From Nitrosospira multiformis (lineage in GTDB: Bacteria; Pseudomonadota; Gammaproteobacteria; Burkholderiales; Nitrosomonadaceae), in NCBI RefSeq assembly GCF_900103165.1, contig NZ_FNKY01000001.1:2480001-2544000 (forward strand): a stretch of DNA of 64,000 nucleotides, given 5' to 3'. The notes beneath the pieces were generated by a model that searched no databases, had not been told where the DNA came from, and saw nothing but the letters and a program-made list of their open reading frames with translations. A program made the translations under genes and the position numbers. Positions 25,209-34,786 of this stretch are shown one piece after another (the stretch's first letter is position 1; every line of letters begins with the position of its first letter).

Positions 25209-25529
25209 TCAGGTGATGCCGCGGCGGGCGCGAGATTTCTGGGTTCTGCGCTGGGGCGCTCCGATAAGACCAGCCAGGGCAACACCGAGAAGCACGAGAG
25301 TTCCCAGTTCAGAGACCCCTTTTATCTCCATAAGATGCACAGGGCCTTGATTCCGGCTTGCCGTTTCAGCAGTATCCGTATCCAATGTAGTGGCTGCCAC
25401 AGTGAAATCCTGAATGGATGTGTGACTTGACAACAGAGCATGATCAGGCGCTGTCCCGGCTTCTTGCACTGCATCCATCATCAACGACATCAAACCTATC
25501 AGTGCAATGATTACGATTGTGCTACGCAT
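25209..25529 (-). CDS. Small exported protein with a PEP-CTERM-like C-terminal tail
   Basis: A 106-residue protein. The start at 25529 has AGGAGAATGGT upstream. The N-terminal hydrophobic segment (STIVIIALIGLMSLMM) could be a signal peptide. The mature part is Thr/Ala-rich. The C-terminus ELGTLVLLGVALAGLIG, then Arg-rich (RRTQKSRARRG), has the three-part shape of PEP-CTERM sorting signals (Pro-Glu-Pro-like start, hydrophobic helix, basic end), but the start reads Ser-Glu-Leu instead of Pro-Glu-Pro. It could be an exosortase substrate variant or just a tail-anchored protein. A canonical PEP-CTERM gene lies at 37583-38356. Confidence 0.65.
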   Translation of the reverse strand: MRSTIVIIALIGLMSLMMDAVQEAGTAPDHALLSSHTSIQDFTVAATTLDTDTAETASRNQGPVHLMEIKGVSELGTLVLLGVALAGLIGAPQRRTQKSRARRGIT

Positions 25530-25889
25530 ACCATTCTCCTTATGTAAAAGCTGCATATTTATCTCAGCCACAGTCAAACTAAAACGAACCTTTGGCAGAG
25601 ATCACCTGCCGCCAAGTTCAGGCATATAACGCCTTTTGTTACATCTTACTCATTCCGACACGACTTCCTATCGGACTTCAGTACTACTCACTTACAAATC
25701 CCTGTTATCAATGTGACTATCATGCAACGGAAGAGTTCCCGTTACCCTCGTTACCATATGCCCGCTGTGCAACACGGGCCAATCCTGGTGAACCCTGAAT
25801 CCTGATTTGGATAACTACTTGAAATAACGAGCTTCTAAATCGCGTCGCTATAGGAGCCGCTATAGGAGCATGTGGGAGCGGGATTTACG
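25530..25889. other. Intergenic region with a small direct repeat
   Basis: No gene seen. Near 25847-25868, cgctataggagc occurs twice in tandem, followed by tgtgggagcggg. The rest is unremarkable. Confidence 0.4.
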
Positions 25890-27233
25890 CTATACCTTCT
25901 GAAAATCGTATATCGATCCCAACGAAAGTATAGCCGTGAGCTCATCCAGCGCGGTTCGACTCTCTCGCAACAGTAACGGATCCGCCAGATCCGGCGGCGA
26001 GATGCGTTCACGATAATTTTTCTCGATCCATACCTTGAGCTCGTTGTAGAGGGGCTGATCGAGAATAACGCGGCTCATCCTGGTGACAGCCTCGAATTCC
26101 GCCTCGGCAAGTACGACACGCAGCCGAAGGCAAGCCGGCCCGCCGCCATTTTTCATGCTTTGACGCAAATTTACATACTCTACGCGCGTAATGGGGTTGG
26201 CTGCGTCCTGGACGACATGTTCAAGAAAAATTCGTGCCGAATCGCAGCTTTCGCATTCAACCGGCGCCAACACCATCATTTCACCGCCGGGAAGACTGAT
26301 CAACTGGCTATTAAACAGATAGGTGCTTATTGCCTCAACAATGGAAATCTCGGATTCAGTGGCTCTTATGAATTGAATTGGATAATCGCATGCCGCCGCT
26401 ATTTTTTCTTCGATTTCCCAGCCATCATCAAATGCCGCCTCATGATAGAGCAGAACGTTACAGTTACTGACAGCAAGCACATCATTGTGAAATGCCCCGG
26501 CGTCGATAGCGGCCGGACTCTGTTGGATGAACAGTTTCTTACCTGCCTTGATCTTATGGAGGCGCGAAATCGCTTCACACGCTTCCAGCGATTGGCGGGC
26601 GGGAAATTTCAATGGTCTTGGCGCGGTTCGATCAGCGGATCGGCCAAATACGAAAATCTCAAGACCGGTGTCGGCGTGATCCTGACACAGGCGCATATGA
26701 TTCGCCGCGCCCTCATCGGCAAAATAAAGACCCGCCGGGAGCGGATCATGGTGCTCAAAATACCGCTCTTCGCTGAAAATCTTCCTGAGTATCGCCGACG
26801 TGGCGGGTGGCTCAATACTTCTATGGAGTTGCGACGGCAGATTAGCTGGCGTGAAGTGCACTTTTGCATCATCGGTATCCGCGCCCGGCGAAACCGTGGC
26901 GGCATTCGCGACCCACATGCTGGATGCGGAGTAGCATGCACGCAGCAGTACAGGCGCGGCCGCGGCGGCTTGACTGATAACGGATATCTCATCGCCGGCA
27001 AAACCCACCTTCCTGAGCATATCGATAGCCGGGCGGCTTTGTGGCGGCAGCACGCCTTGTCTGATCCCCAGATCGGAAAGACGTTTCATTTTTGCCAGGC
27101 CCTGGAGCGCCGCTTCCCTGGGGTTGGAACCGGTCAGCGCGTTCTCCGCCGCCGCGATATTTCCCACCGCCAACCCGCTATAATTATGCGTGGGGCCTAC
27201 CAGGCCATCAAAATTGATTTCAGCCGCGTTCAC
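25890..27233 (-). CDS. astB: N-succinylarginine dihydrolase (AstB)
   Basis: A 447-residue cytoplasmic enzyme of the arginine succinyltransferase pathway, which hydrolyses N2-succinylarginine to succinylornithine, CO2 and two ammonia. The N-terminus (AAEINFDGLVGPTHNYSGLA) is diagnostic. The catalytic His is in DAGAFHNDVLAVSN and the catalytic Cys in NGGGPACLRLRVVL; a long ADEGAANHMRLC block carries the active-site Glu. Length is normal for the family. It begins with GTG. No other ast gene is nearby, so it is an orphan here, while the other steps may be elsewhere or absent. For an ammonia oxidiser, releasing ammonia from arginine would be useful, but that is speculation. Confidence 0.94.
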   Translation of the reverse strand: MNAAEINFDGLVGPTHNYSGLAVGNIAAAENALTGSNPREAALQGLAKMKRLSDLGIRQGVLPPQSRPAIDMLRKVGFAGDEISVISQAAAAAPVLLRACYSASSMWVANAATVSPGADTDDAKVHFTPANLPSQLHRSIEPPATSAILRKIFSEERYFEHHDPLPAGLYFADEGAANHMRLCQDHADTGLEIFVFGRSADRTAPRPLKFPARQSLEACEAISRLHKIKAGKKLFIQQSPAAIDAGAFHNDVLAVSNCNVLLYHEAAFDDGWEIEEKIAAACDYPIQFIRATESEISIVEAISTYLFNSQLISLPGGEMMVLAPVECESCDSARIFLEHVVQDAANPITRVEYVNLRQSMKNGGGPACLRLRVVLAEAEFEAVTRMSRVILDQPLYNELKVWIEKNYRERISPPDLADPLLLRESRTALDELTAILSLGSIYDFQKV

Positions 27234-27295
27234 GCAGGTACCAGACGTTTTAAAATGCTTGATCGATCATGTGCCGTCGCCACGCTGTAGCGTGC

Positions 27296-27973
27296 CTATT
27301 CCGGGATCAGCCTGCCAACGTTATCGTATAACCAGGCCACCAGTGCATGGGCGCTGGCCCCATGATGGATTTCACGATGGCAATTGGGACAAAGCGCCAC
27401 GGCATTGGAGATGACGTCCTGTCCTCCATCGGCCAATTGCCGCATGTAATGCAATTCAAGGTGGGGCAGTCCATCAACGTTCTTGAAAGGCGCGGCTTTC
27501 TCGCAGCATTCACACGTCCCTTCCGCCTGCTGTAATACCCACGCTGTGACAGGCGCATTGCATCGAAATTGCGTAACCGTCACTCGCCGGGATTTCGGCT
27601 TGGCGTTGCCGTTTGGAATAGCGGGAGTTTTTTGCTTGAGCTCATCCCGTACCGCGATCTTGAAAGCGACAACGGGGATCGCCTTTTGACTCTGGGCTTC
27701 CCACAGAAATTTTTCGATCTGTGCCGCAACGGCGCCATCAATGTTTCGAGCGGGCTTGAGACCCGTCACCCAGCTGCGCCCCATGAGTGCAAGCACATAC
27801 GAAATGTTTTGCATCCGGTACTCATATGCCTTCTCACTTCGACCGAATACCTCCGCAAGCCGCTTATAGTAATGTTTCTTTATGAAAGGCTGGCCTAAAC
27901 GCTCGTCGCGCTGCATCTCGACGTAGGCTTGCACGGAAGCTTTAAGTTCTTCGTCGTTCCACTCATCATTCAT
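27296..27973 (-). CDS. HNH endonuclease-domain protein
   Basis: A 225-residue protein. Residues ~1-120 are helical and lack a recognised catalytic motif (an N-terminal module like that of some McrA-type and phage-related HNH proteins). Residues ~150-215 form an HNH nuclease domain: CECC as the first zinc pair, LELHYMRQLADGGQD with the catalytic His, a central Asn (VISNAVALCPNCHREIHHG) and the second zinc Cys pair and His. Such proteins are often solitary restriction-like nucleases cutting modified DNA, but no specificity can be deduced. The gene is single, 62 bp upstream of astB on the same strand, and has no toxin-antitoxin partner. Confidence 0.85.
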   Translation of the reverse strand: MNDEWNDEELKASVQAYVEMQRDERLGQPFIKKHYYKRLAEVFGRSEKAYEYRMQNISYVLALMGRSWVTGLKPARNIDGAVAAQIEKFLWEAQSQKAIPVVAFKIAVRDELKQKTPAIPNGNAKPKSRRVTVTQFRCNAPVTAWVLQQAEGTCECCEKAAPFKNVDGLPHLELHYMRQLADGGQDVISNAVALCPNCHREIHHGASAHALVAWLYDNVGRLIPE

Positions 27974-28048
27974 CCTGATATCCTATTAACATAATGGAGT
28001 CATTCATTCGGAATGGATCGCCATACAGTCCTACAAAAAACATCGTGG

Positions 28049-29839
28049 TCAAGGCTTTCTGTCTCGGTCCGCCTTATTGCTGCGCGAAATGGAAAGCAGA
28101 AGCCATATCCCGCCGATTGTCGCGCACGAATAACCGATCAGCCCAAAGATAGGCAGCCCAAGCAAGGTGGGGCCGCCGGATACGGTCATGACAATGGATG
28201 AGCCCACGATAATTGCCGCGACAACGATACCAATCACCAAGCGGTTGGCGGCAGCACCCAACTGGTCTCCCACATGTTTGAGATGCGCGACCTCTACGTG
28301 AATATCCAGTCTGCCACGCCGGGCAGAACGCACCAACCGGGCAAGATCTCGAGGTAGATCACCGATGAGGGTGGCTATGTCGGCGGCCGCACGCCAGCCT
28401 CGCTTGGCCATGGCCGCAGGCACGTAACGGGCAGCCAGCGCACCCCGTAGCATCGGCAGTGCTTCCCCGGCCAGATCCAGCTCCGGATCCAATTCACGCC
28501 CCATGCCTTCCAGCGTAATAAAAGTCTTGACGAACAGCGCCAAATCCGGCGGCAAAGAAAGCTGATGCGCACGCAGGATAGTCACCAGGTCAGAGAGCAT
28601 ATTGCCCAGCTTCAGCTGCCTTAATGACACGCCGAGATATTGATCGACAAATGTCCCGATTTCACTCGTTAGCGCATCCTCATTGATGTCGCCACCCATT
28701 CCGCCGCCGCTTGTCCAATCGAGCAGCACATCGGCAACACGCATGTGCTCATGCTGAACCAATCCCAACAGGAGACGGGCCAATTGGTCACGGCGTTCCT
28801 CGGTAAGCCGGCCTACCATGCCGAAATCGATAAACGCGAGGCGATTGCCGGGCAAATAAAAAATATTGCCGGGATGCGGGTCGGCGTGAAACAAACCGTC
28901 CTCGACTATCATCTTTATCACCGCATGCACACCACGGCTGGCAAGGATCTTGCGATCAAGACCGGCATGATCCACGGCGGCGAGATCACGGCCGGGAATG
29001 CCGTCGATAAATTCCTGCACGCATACCCGCTCGCCTGTCCATTGCCAATAGACACGAGGGATAACGATGAGAGGGGGCGCGAAGCCGGTCCCGTCCGTAG
29101 CCGCCACAGCATCAAGGCCGGCGGCGGATGTTTCATACGTGGGATCCGGGCCCGAATAGCCCGAGAAATTCATCGCGATGCGTTCAGCATTGCGGCATTC
29201 GACCCCAAAATCCAACTCTCGCCGAAGCGATTGGGTAAATTGCCTGACGACCTCTTGCCAATGAACATAGCGCAGTTCCGAATTTCCCGTTTCAATGGCT
29301 TCCGCCAGCCTTGAAAGCCAGCGCAGATCCGCCTCAATGACCAACCGGATACCGGGCCGCCGCACTTTTACCACCACCTCCCCGCCTTCTTCCAGGCGGG
29401 CGCGGTGCACCTGCGCTATGGACCCGGTTGCCAGCGGCTGGGGATCGAACGCGGCGAATACTTCCTCAGGCGGAGCGCCGAGATCTTCGGTTAGTTGCTG
29501 ATGAACTTCGGCATAAGGTGAAGCAGGCGTGCTGTCTTGCAGTTTGCTGAATTCTGCGATCCACTCAGGCTCGAAAAGATCGACACGCGTAGCGAGAATC
29601 TGACCAAGCTTGACGAAGGTTGGCCCCATTTCCTCCAGTGCCCTCCTCACCCGCGCGTGAGGAGGGAGATGAGCCAGTTCTCCCGCTTCATGCCAGTGCA
29701 ATACCCGGCCAGTCCGCTCCAGCAAATTGGCGAGTCCCATCCGGCGCACCATATCGCCGAATCCGTAACGAATCAGGATCGATGCAATCTCTTGCAAGCG
29801 CCCGAGATCACGGGCCGCCACCAGTGCCTGCCAAAGCAT
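28049..29839 (-). CDS. UbiB/ABC1/AarF-family atypical kinase
   Basis: A 596-residue membrane-attached protein. Atypical-kinase marks are complete: the KxGQ motif in FVKLGQILATRVDL (near residue 75), the Ala-rich loop with TGSIAQVHRARL, the ATP lysine in EVVVKVRRPG, HADPHPGNIFYLP and the metal Asp in AFIDFGMVGRL. Two transmembrane helices close the chain (LVIGIVVAAIIVGSSIVMTV and LLGLPIFGLIGYSCATIGGIWLLL). In ubiquinone synthesis UbiB drives lipid intermediates out of the membrane, and quinone-poor growth results from its loss. This copy is not next to ubiE or ubiJ, so it may be the true UbiB or a paralog. The ATG at 29839 was chosen. Confidence 0.9.
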   Translation of the reverse strand: MLWQALVAARDLGRLQEIASILIRYGFGDMVRRMGLANLLERTGRVLHWHEAGELAHLPPHARVRRALEEMGPTFVKLGQILATRVDLFEPEWIAEFSKLQDSTPASPYAEVHQQLTEDLGAPPEEVFAAFDPQPLATGSIAQVHRARLEEGGEVVVKVRRPGIRLVIEADLRWLSRLAEAIETGNSELRYVHWQEVVRQFTQSLRRELDFGVECRNAERIAMNFSGYSGPDPTYETSAAGLDAVAATDGTGFAPPLIVIPRVYWQWTGERVCVQEFIDGIPGRDLAAVDHAGLDRKILASRGVHAVIKMIVEDGLFHADPHPGNIFYLPGNRLAFIDFGMVGRLTEERRDQLARLLLGLVQHEHMRVADVLLDWTSGGGMGGDINEDALTSEIGTFVDQYLGVSLRQLKLGNMLSDLVTILRAHQLSLPPDLALFVKTFITLEGMGRELDPELDLAGEALPMLRGALAARYVPAAMAKRGWRAAADIATLIGDLPRDLARLVRSARRGRLDIHVEVAHLKHVGDQLGAAANRLVIGIVVAAIIVGSSIVMTVSGGPTLLGLPIFGLIGYSCATIGGIWLLLSISRSNKADRDRKP

Positions 29840-30499
29840 CAAATATCCCTCAGGAATCTATGCTTCGATCGATCGGAATGGATCATAAATAGGGCTCATC
29901 TAATATGATGATTAGAAATCATATTATAACCATGATGAGTCTTATTGTCCCCATCCAAACGCACAAGGATCCTTAAACCTTAATCCCTGGCAGCAGATAC
30001 TTGTTATGAACAGCTGGAAAAATGGGTAACCGCACAGAACCATGCAAGCTTATTCATCGATATAATGCCGCCCGAATGACGGGCTCTTTCAACCTAAATC
30101 CGGTAGCTGGACAGAGTGAAATGCGCTAGATGATCCATCCGATAAATGCGATCCCACCAAGGATGGTACCCATTGCATGGGTATCTGCGTGGCCGGCGCG
30201 CCGGCAAGCAAAGTGAAGCAGCCCTGCGGGAGCTCAGCGGAATTATGTGCCCCGGAGGAATGGTCTGCGTGGACGATACTCAGTCAACAGTGATCCGCCT
30301 AAGGACGGAATCAACTGTATCGACCTGTGTATAAACCGGCAATAGGCTATCAGTCATTCGCATCCGCTCACCCGGAGAACCTGCTTTGTGGGAATCCAGG
30401 TGAGCGGTCGTAGTCCTGTCGCATACCTATAACCGTCTTGATCGGTTGCGCGCGCTCATACAACATACGAGGCGCCGCCCGTGACCCTGCTATAACCAA
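29840..30499. other. Intergenic region with AT-rich inverted repeat
   Basis: About 660 bases with no supported gene. At 29901-29926, taatatgat and atcatatta form a perfect 9-base inverted repeat with 8 bases between, about 60 bp upstream of the UbiB-like gene; it could be an operator. Some protein-like fragments near 30150-30330 lack start signals. Confidence 0.45.
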
Positions 30500-30571
30500 T
30501 CAGCTTACGAAAGCCCCCGAACCGGCCAGGAGAATCAGAATAAAGGTGCCCCAATAAATCATGTTGTCCAT
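30500..30571 (-). CDS. Possible 23-residue membrane miniprotein
   Basis: ATG at 30571 follows aaaggtaatgcc, a plausible ribosome binding site. The product MDNMIYWGTFILILLAGSG then AFVS is one hydrophobic helix with a short polar start. It resembles tiny single-pass proteins of respiratory complexes or stress responses, but no family can be named. It is short enough to arise by chance. Confidence 0.35.
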   Translation of the reverse strand: MDNMIYWGTFILILLAGSGAFVS

Positions 30572-30792
30572 GGCATTACCTTTCACGTAGTTAAGATAAT
30601 TCCTTAGCATGATCCGCGCAAATTGTTACAACTGTTCGTTAGACCGTCTATGTGCTCGAATGGTTTTCCAGGTTTATTGCAACAGGGAGTACGATGAATT
30701 GAGAAAACTTTAACCTGCCGGGAATGTTCAATCCACGCATGAGAAACCACTCGTGGGATGGCCTGAATCCAAGGTATGCTGGGCAAACAAGC

Positions 30793-31061
30793 TAGGGCCT
30801 GTTAACACTTATTTCGCACCCGCGTTGCTACACAAAAAACGCGGAGGCAAGGCGCGAAGCGCAGGCCATAGCAGGCCTATGGCCAAGCTTCGTAACGCGG
30901 CATCCGCGTTTTTTGTGCGCAACCCGAAGGGACGGGACGGCTTTCATCCAGCCCTTCGTTACTCGCCGCTTACGGAGGCCTGCTCCGCCGCGCGGCTCAT
31001 GCCTCGTGCTGGATGAAAGCCGTCACCGTCGCGGGTGTGAAATAAGTGTTAACAGGCCCTA
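30793..31061. mobile_element. 269-bp MITE-like element with long terminal inverted repeats
   Basis: The ends tagggcctgttaacactt... (30793-30815) and its exact complement (31039-31061) form a 23-base perfect inverted repeat that extends to about 32 bases with one mismatch. Inside are two more hairpins: cacaaaaaacgcgga with tccgcgttttttgtg, and gacggctttcatccagc with gctggatgaaagccgtc. The outermost TA at both ends may be a TA target duplication of the IS630/Tc1 type. No coding capacity is present, so it would depend on a transposase elsewhere. Confidence 0.75.
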
Positions 31062-31344
31062 TGATCGAGCGTGGGGATCGCGCCATTCAATTCTGCGGCT
31101 TGATCTGCCGGCAGCCCTTGATGTTGGGGAACCTTTGAATAAACCCCAGGTTCAGGGGTGCCCATCTTCCGCTTTTTCAAGCGGGCTCATTGTCTTACCT
31201 GGCGGCGTTGCTTTTCTGATGATCGCGCGGCAAAGGCGCATTCTGCTGATTCACGCCGCGTGAGCTGGCATGTTGCGTGTGGCGTTTCTCGCTTCTGGCC
31301 TATGGCGATCACCCATTAACAGGCGATGTCCCAGTCCTAAGGCA

Positions 31345-31545
31345 TCAGGAGAATTGTTCGCTGCGTGTGCGCCGTCGTTGAATGGTTTTCCCCGCTGCCC
31401 GCGTGGGAGCCGTTAGTTCACTCATAGGCTCATATGGCGTTTTCTTGCGCTGAGCACGCTTGAGCATTTTAGTTGTGCTGATTTCCAGCCAGTCATCAAA
31501 CTGATCGGGATTATAGTCTGATAAATCGTATTCCTGCTTTCTCAC
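31345..31545 (-). CDS. Small basic hypothetical protein
   Basis: A 66-residue protein starting with GTG at 31545 after AAAGGAGCAAACG, a good ribosome binding site. The sequence has an acidic start (EYDLSDYNPDQFDDWLE), a Lys/Arg-rich middle (KMLKRAQRKK) and a Ser/Thr/Arg-rich end. No known domain is recognised. It sits among mobile-element debris, so it may be an element cargo gene or decayed. Confidence 0.45.
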   Translation of the reverse strand: MRKQEYDLSDYNPDQFDDWLEISTTKMLKRAQRKKTPYEPMSELTAPTRAAGKTIQRRRTRSEQFS

Positions 31546-31744
31546 CGTTTGCTCCTTTAAGCACAAACCAGCAAAAAGATCCGGGGTGGATATGAATATC
31601 CGCCGCCGCTATCCACCCAACCTCGCCTTTTTACTCTTTGAGGAGGAAATGCAAAACAAATACCAACGTTCCGCAACAGATTCTCTGCCGTTTTTCAGGC
31701 ACAATCTGTTCGGTTCCCCACTTAAGTGGTTTTTTCGCGTTTAC

Positions 31745-31975
31745 CTTCGCTATGTGTGGGAGCTAGACGACGAAAGCTTCAACGGACATTTTCAGGGTGA
31801 ATGTCTGAATGACCATTGATCTTCAACCCTGCATGAAGCACGCATTCTGATCGAAGTATGGCGAAGGATTACGATTCAATACGGCCGCATAGCTCGCTTG
31901 GCAATAACACGCCAGCTGAATTTGCAGCCCAACATCCATTTGCAACCCAGGATTCTACTGTGCGTCGTGTAACTG
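31745..31975 (+). pseudogene. Remnant of an IS3-family transposase (OrfB C-terminus)
   Basis: The translation shows DESFNGHFQGECLNDH, then a stop, LHEARILIEVWR, and after a frameshift DYDSIRPHSSLGNNTPAEFAAQHP. This is the conserved end of IS3-family OrfB (integrase core with ...ECLNEHWF, EAR..IE.WR.DYN..RPHSSLG..TP.EFA). One stop codon and one frameshift disable it, and the front part is absent. The remnant marks an old insertion in this scar zone. Confidence 0.8.
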
Positions 31976-32103
31976 TAACTATTAGGAGGTAGCGGGTCAG
32001 ATCTAGTGACGCTGGACAGCGAAATAATTCGTTCGCGGGAATTAACACTGAAATGTGCTAAGAAATAAATACCGGTTAAATGGATCTTGGGTTCGATGTT
32101 CCG

Positions 32104-32286
32104 TTAAATCTCTACCACTAAACTCACGCTTGCAACGGTAATCGAGGAGCCGATACAGTTTCGATGGACAAGATCGACGCTCTGTACACCGACACCATGC
32201 TCCGATTCAAACGCTCTGATTTTCTCTAGAATCAGATCTTCAAGCGCATTCTTGGCTTTGTTGACGGCTGCGATCGAATCTGACAT
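32104..32286 (-). CDS. Small hypothetical protein
   Basis: A 60-residue frame with a GGAGAGGAT ribosome binding site before the ATG at 32286. The product (SIAAVNKAKNALEDLILEKIRAFESEHG then GVQSVDLVHRN) looks like a two-part alpha-beta fold with a helical front and a strand-rich back; I do not recognise a family. Small proteins like this occur on plasmids and integrated elements, in keeping with the neighbouring remnants. Confidence 0.55.
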   Translation of the reverse strand: MSDSIAAVNKAKNALEDLILEKIRAFESEHGVGVQSVDLVHRNCIGSSITVASVSLVVEI

Positions 32287-32429
32287 ATCCTCTCCGAGGC
32301 GCTATTGAGTCTTTGGCGAGTAACCTCTGACCAGCTATCGACACTTGAAGTAGTGCGGCAGCAATCCAAGGCGATGCAGGAAATAAAGGAATCCGACGTA
32401 TAGGTGGATGCTATCGGCGATGGTCGGCA

Positions 32430-32522
32430 TACCTGACCTTGACCGCGATGCACTTAAAGACTTTTTGCGCGGCCTTATTGATCACGTCACTTTAGATCAC
32501 TCCAGTCTAGCTTATTGTATTC
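32430..32522 (+). pseudogene. C-terminal remnant of a site-specific recombinase
   Basis: The frame encodes DLDRDALKDFLRGLIDHVTLD, then HSSLAYCIHYK and a TAA stop at 32520-32522. This resembles the closing segment of large serine recombinases (DREAL..FLRGLVERI.LDP....IHYR). Only this tail remains, and it stops 30 bases short of the 3' end of tRNA-Glu. It suggests that an element once integrated here and was mostly lost. The match rests on pattern memory only. Confidence 0.4.
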
Positions 32523-32552
32523 ATTACAAATAAGCTAATAACTGGGGATTTC

Positions 32553-32629
32553 GTGGCGTCCCCAGGGGGATTCGAACCCCCGTACTCACCGTGAAAGGGT
32601 GATGTCCTAGGCCTCTAGACGATGGGGAC
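32553..32629 (-). tRNA. tRNA-Glu (anticodon TTC)
   Basis: Reads GTCCCCATCGTCTAGAGGCC on the minus strand, with acceptor stem gtcccca/tggggac, anticodon loop CTTTCAC (anticodon TTC), T-loop TTCGAAT and an encoded CCA. All four stems pair. It is the last of a same-strand set gltX, tRNA-Ala, tRNA-Glu. Confidence 0.97.
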
Positions 32630-32677
32630 TAAAGGACTTTCTGAACCGATTGCAACAAATACACCTTTGCCGGAATC

Positions 32678-32753
<76 letters not shown>

Positions 32754-32857
32754 GATACCTGCCAATACCCGACAAAAGGAAGGCGAATTATACTGAGCCG
32801 CCCTGCCCCAGTCAACGTAAAGCGGAACAGGACAAATGGGGTCAAACAATGAAGGCC

Positions 32858-34249
32858 TCAGGCAGGAAAGTAGGCAAGCCGCTCATTCATGCGCTTGAGT
32901 GTTTCTTCCCTGCCGAGCAATTCCAGCACCGCATTTATCGATGGCGTCTGCGCTTCGCCCGTCACCATCACCCGCAGCGGCATGGCCACTTTGGGCATCT
33001 TCAACCCATGGGCCGTGGCGGCAGCCTTGATCGCATCCTGGATGGCATGACTATCCCATTCGATAACGGTAAGCCGCTCCATCAGATCAACCAGCGCCGG
33101 TTTTGCCTCAACGGTGAAATGCTGCGCCTTCAGTTCCTCGATGGGTTCCAGAAAACGGTAGAAATATACTGCCGCATCAGCCAGTTCCGCCACGGTATTA
33201 ACGCGCTCCTTGAGGAGGGTCGCCACTTTCTGCAGGTCAGGACCCACAGCGGCGTTGCAACCATCCGCTTCAAGAAAAGGCATGACGAGTTTCGCCAGGC
33301 GCGCATCATCGGCAATTTTGAGATACTGCTGGTTGAGCCATTGCAGTTTTTCCGGATTAAATTTCGCTGGCGAACAATTAATCGACGCCAGATCAAACCA
33401 TTCGACTAACTGCTCGCGGCTGAATATTTCCTCGTCGCCATGCGACCAGCCGAGCCGCGCGAGATAATTCACCAGCGCTTCGGGCAGATAGCCGTCGTCC
33501 CGGTACTGCATCACCGAAACCGCGCCGTGGCGTTTCGAAAGCCGTTCGCCATCCGATCCCAGTATCATCGGCACATGCGCATATTGCGGCAACGGCGCTC
33601 CCAATGCCTTGAGAATATTGATCTGGCGCGGTGTGTTATTGACATGATCATCGCCGCGAATCACATGGGTGATGTTCATATCCAGATCATCGATCATCAC
33701 GCCAAAATTATAAGTCGGCACCCCATCCGCGCGTAGCAGCACCAGATCGTCCAGCTCGCTGTTCGCGACCGTAATTTCCCCCTTGACCAGATCACGGAAT
33801 GTAACCGCGCCATCGAGCGGATTCTTCAGACGCACCACCGGCTTCACCCCGGCGGGCGGTGTTTGTTTCGAATCGCGCCAGCGTCCGTCGTATCGAGGTT
33901 TCAATCCTGCTGCACGCTGCTGTTCGCGCATCGCATCCAGCTCTTCCTTGCTGGCGTAACAATAATACGCATTCCCCGTGCGCAGCAACTGCTCCGCCAC
34001 CTCATGATAGCGCGATAGCCGCTGCATCTGGTAAAACGGCCCCTCATCGTAGTCCAGCCCCAGCCAGGCCATTCCATCGAGTATCGCCTGCGTGGATTGC
34101 GCCGTGGAGCGTTCAAGGTCGGTATCCTCGATCCGCAGAATAAATTTGCCGCCGTGCCTGCGGGCATAAGCCCAGGAAAACAACGCGGTACGCGCACCGC
34201 CGATGTGAAGATAGCCGGTGGGACTGGGAGCGAAACGGGTACGGATCAT
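32858..34249 (-). CDS. gltX: Glutamyl-tRNA synthetase
   Basis: A 463-residue class I aminoacyl-tRNA synthetase charging tRNA-Glu with glutamate in the cytoplasm. Seen: [20 protein letters not shown] with the HIGH-type motif (HIGG, residues ~16-19), [47 protein letters not shown], and the KMSKS-type loop [13 protein letters not shown] near 240. Length and domain order are standard. The gene is directly upstream of tRNA-Ala and tRNA-Glu on the same strand, so the enzyme and its substrate tRNA are likely co-transcribed. Confidence 0.97.
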   Translation of the reverse strand: MIRTRFAPSPTGYLHIGGARTALFSWAYARRHGGKFILRIEDTDLERSTAQSTQAILDGMAWLGLDYDEGPFYQMQRLSRYHEVAEQLLRTGNAYYCYASKEELDAMREQQRAAGLKPRYDGRWRDSKQTPPAGVKPVVRLKNPLDGAVTFRDLVKGEITVANSELDDLVLLRADGVPTYNFGVMIDDLDMNITHVIRGDDHVNNTPRQINILKALGAPLPQYAHVPMILGSDGERLSKRHGAVSVMQYRDDGYLPEALVNYLARLGWSHGDEEIFSREQLVEWFDLASINCSPAKFNPEKLQWLNQQYLKIADDARLAKLVMPFLEADGCNAAVGPDLQKVATLLKERVNTVAELADAAVYFYRFLEPIEELKAQHFTVEAKPALVDLMERLTVIEWDSHAIQDAIKAAATAHGLKMPKVAMPLRVMVTGEAQTPSINAVLELLGREETLKRMNERLAYFPA

Positions 34250-34441
34250 GGGGATGCCGATTCCTGGCGATTGGAAAAGACCGCTATTTTACGCGACCCA
34301 GACAGGTAATGCTGAGTCATTCGTGGCTAATGTTACCGTAGGTAGCAACTTGGTGCTCTGCGCGTTGATCATGACAGGCAACTTGCGTGAAATCCGGATA
34401 CCTCGTGGGTGATACCTTAGCGGCTTTTATAATTCCGATAT

Positions 34442-34786
34442 TTAACCCCAGAATATTCCCGTTTGATCACGCTGCACCTCGGCCAATAGCCTTGCGATGT
34501 CTCGGCTTTCCGGGTATGGCTCGAAGAGATACCATCTGCTGTTTCGATCCGCACAGTACAGGAACCAGACATTCTTTTTTTCGTCTTTCTTGAAGCGCGC
34601 TACAGCCATTTCACCCCATGTGGCGGGATCGTCGAAATGAGGACGACACTCAAAAAGCTTTACTTCACTTCCTCTAATCTTGAATGTAATCTGTATTTTA
34701 TTTCTGACATGAGCTGGAACCTTGCTCTCGCAATACGCTTTGAAAAGCTTCTCGATTCGCACTCGCTCAAATTCGGACAATGGCAT
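34442..34786 (-). CDS. DUF3024-family hypothetical protein
   Basis: A 114-residue cytoplasmic protein. It begins MPLSEFERVRIEKLFKAYCESKVP, followed by NKIQITFKIRGSEVKLFECRP and a WGEMAVARFKK...WFLYCADRNSRWYLFEPYP block, the standard layout of DUF3024. The function is unknown. The ATG at 34786 is preferred to the upstream TTG. A solitary gene between gltX and tRNA-Val. Confidence 0.8.
   Translation of the reverse strand: MPLSEFERVRIEKLFKAYCESKVPAHVRNKIQITFKIRGSEVKLFECRPHFDDPATWGEMAVARFKKDEKKNVWFLYCADRNSRWYLFEPYPESRDIARLLAEVQRDQTGIFWG

Noticed and set aside
26160-27290. Long open frame on the plus strand opposite astB
   Set aside because: Antisense shadow of astB; the composition is Arg-rich and not protein-like.
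30299-30310. cctaaggacgga, identical to part of palindrome 1 upstream of abiEi
   Set aside because: Only one half-site of 12 bases, no palindrome around it and no promoter-like context.
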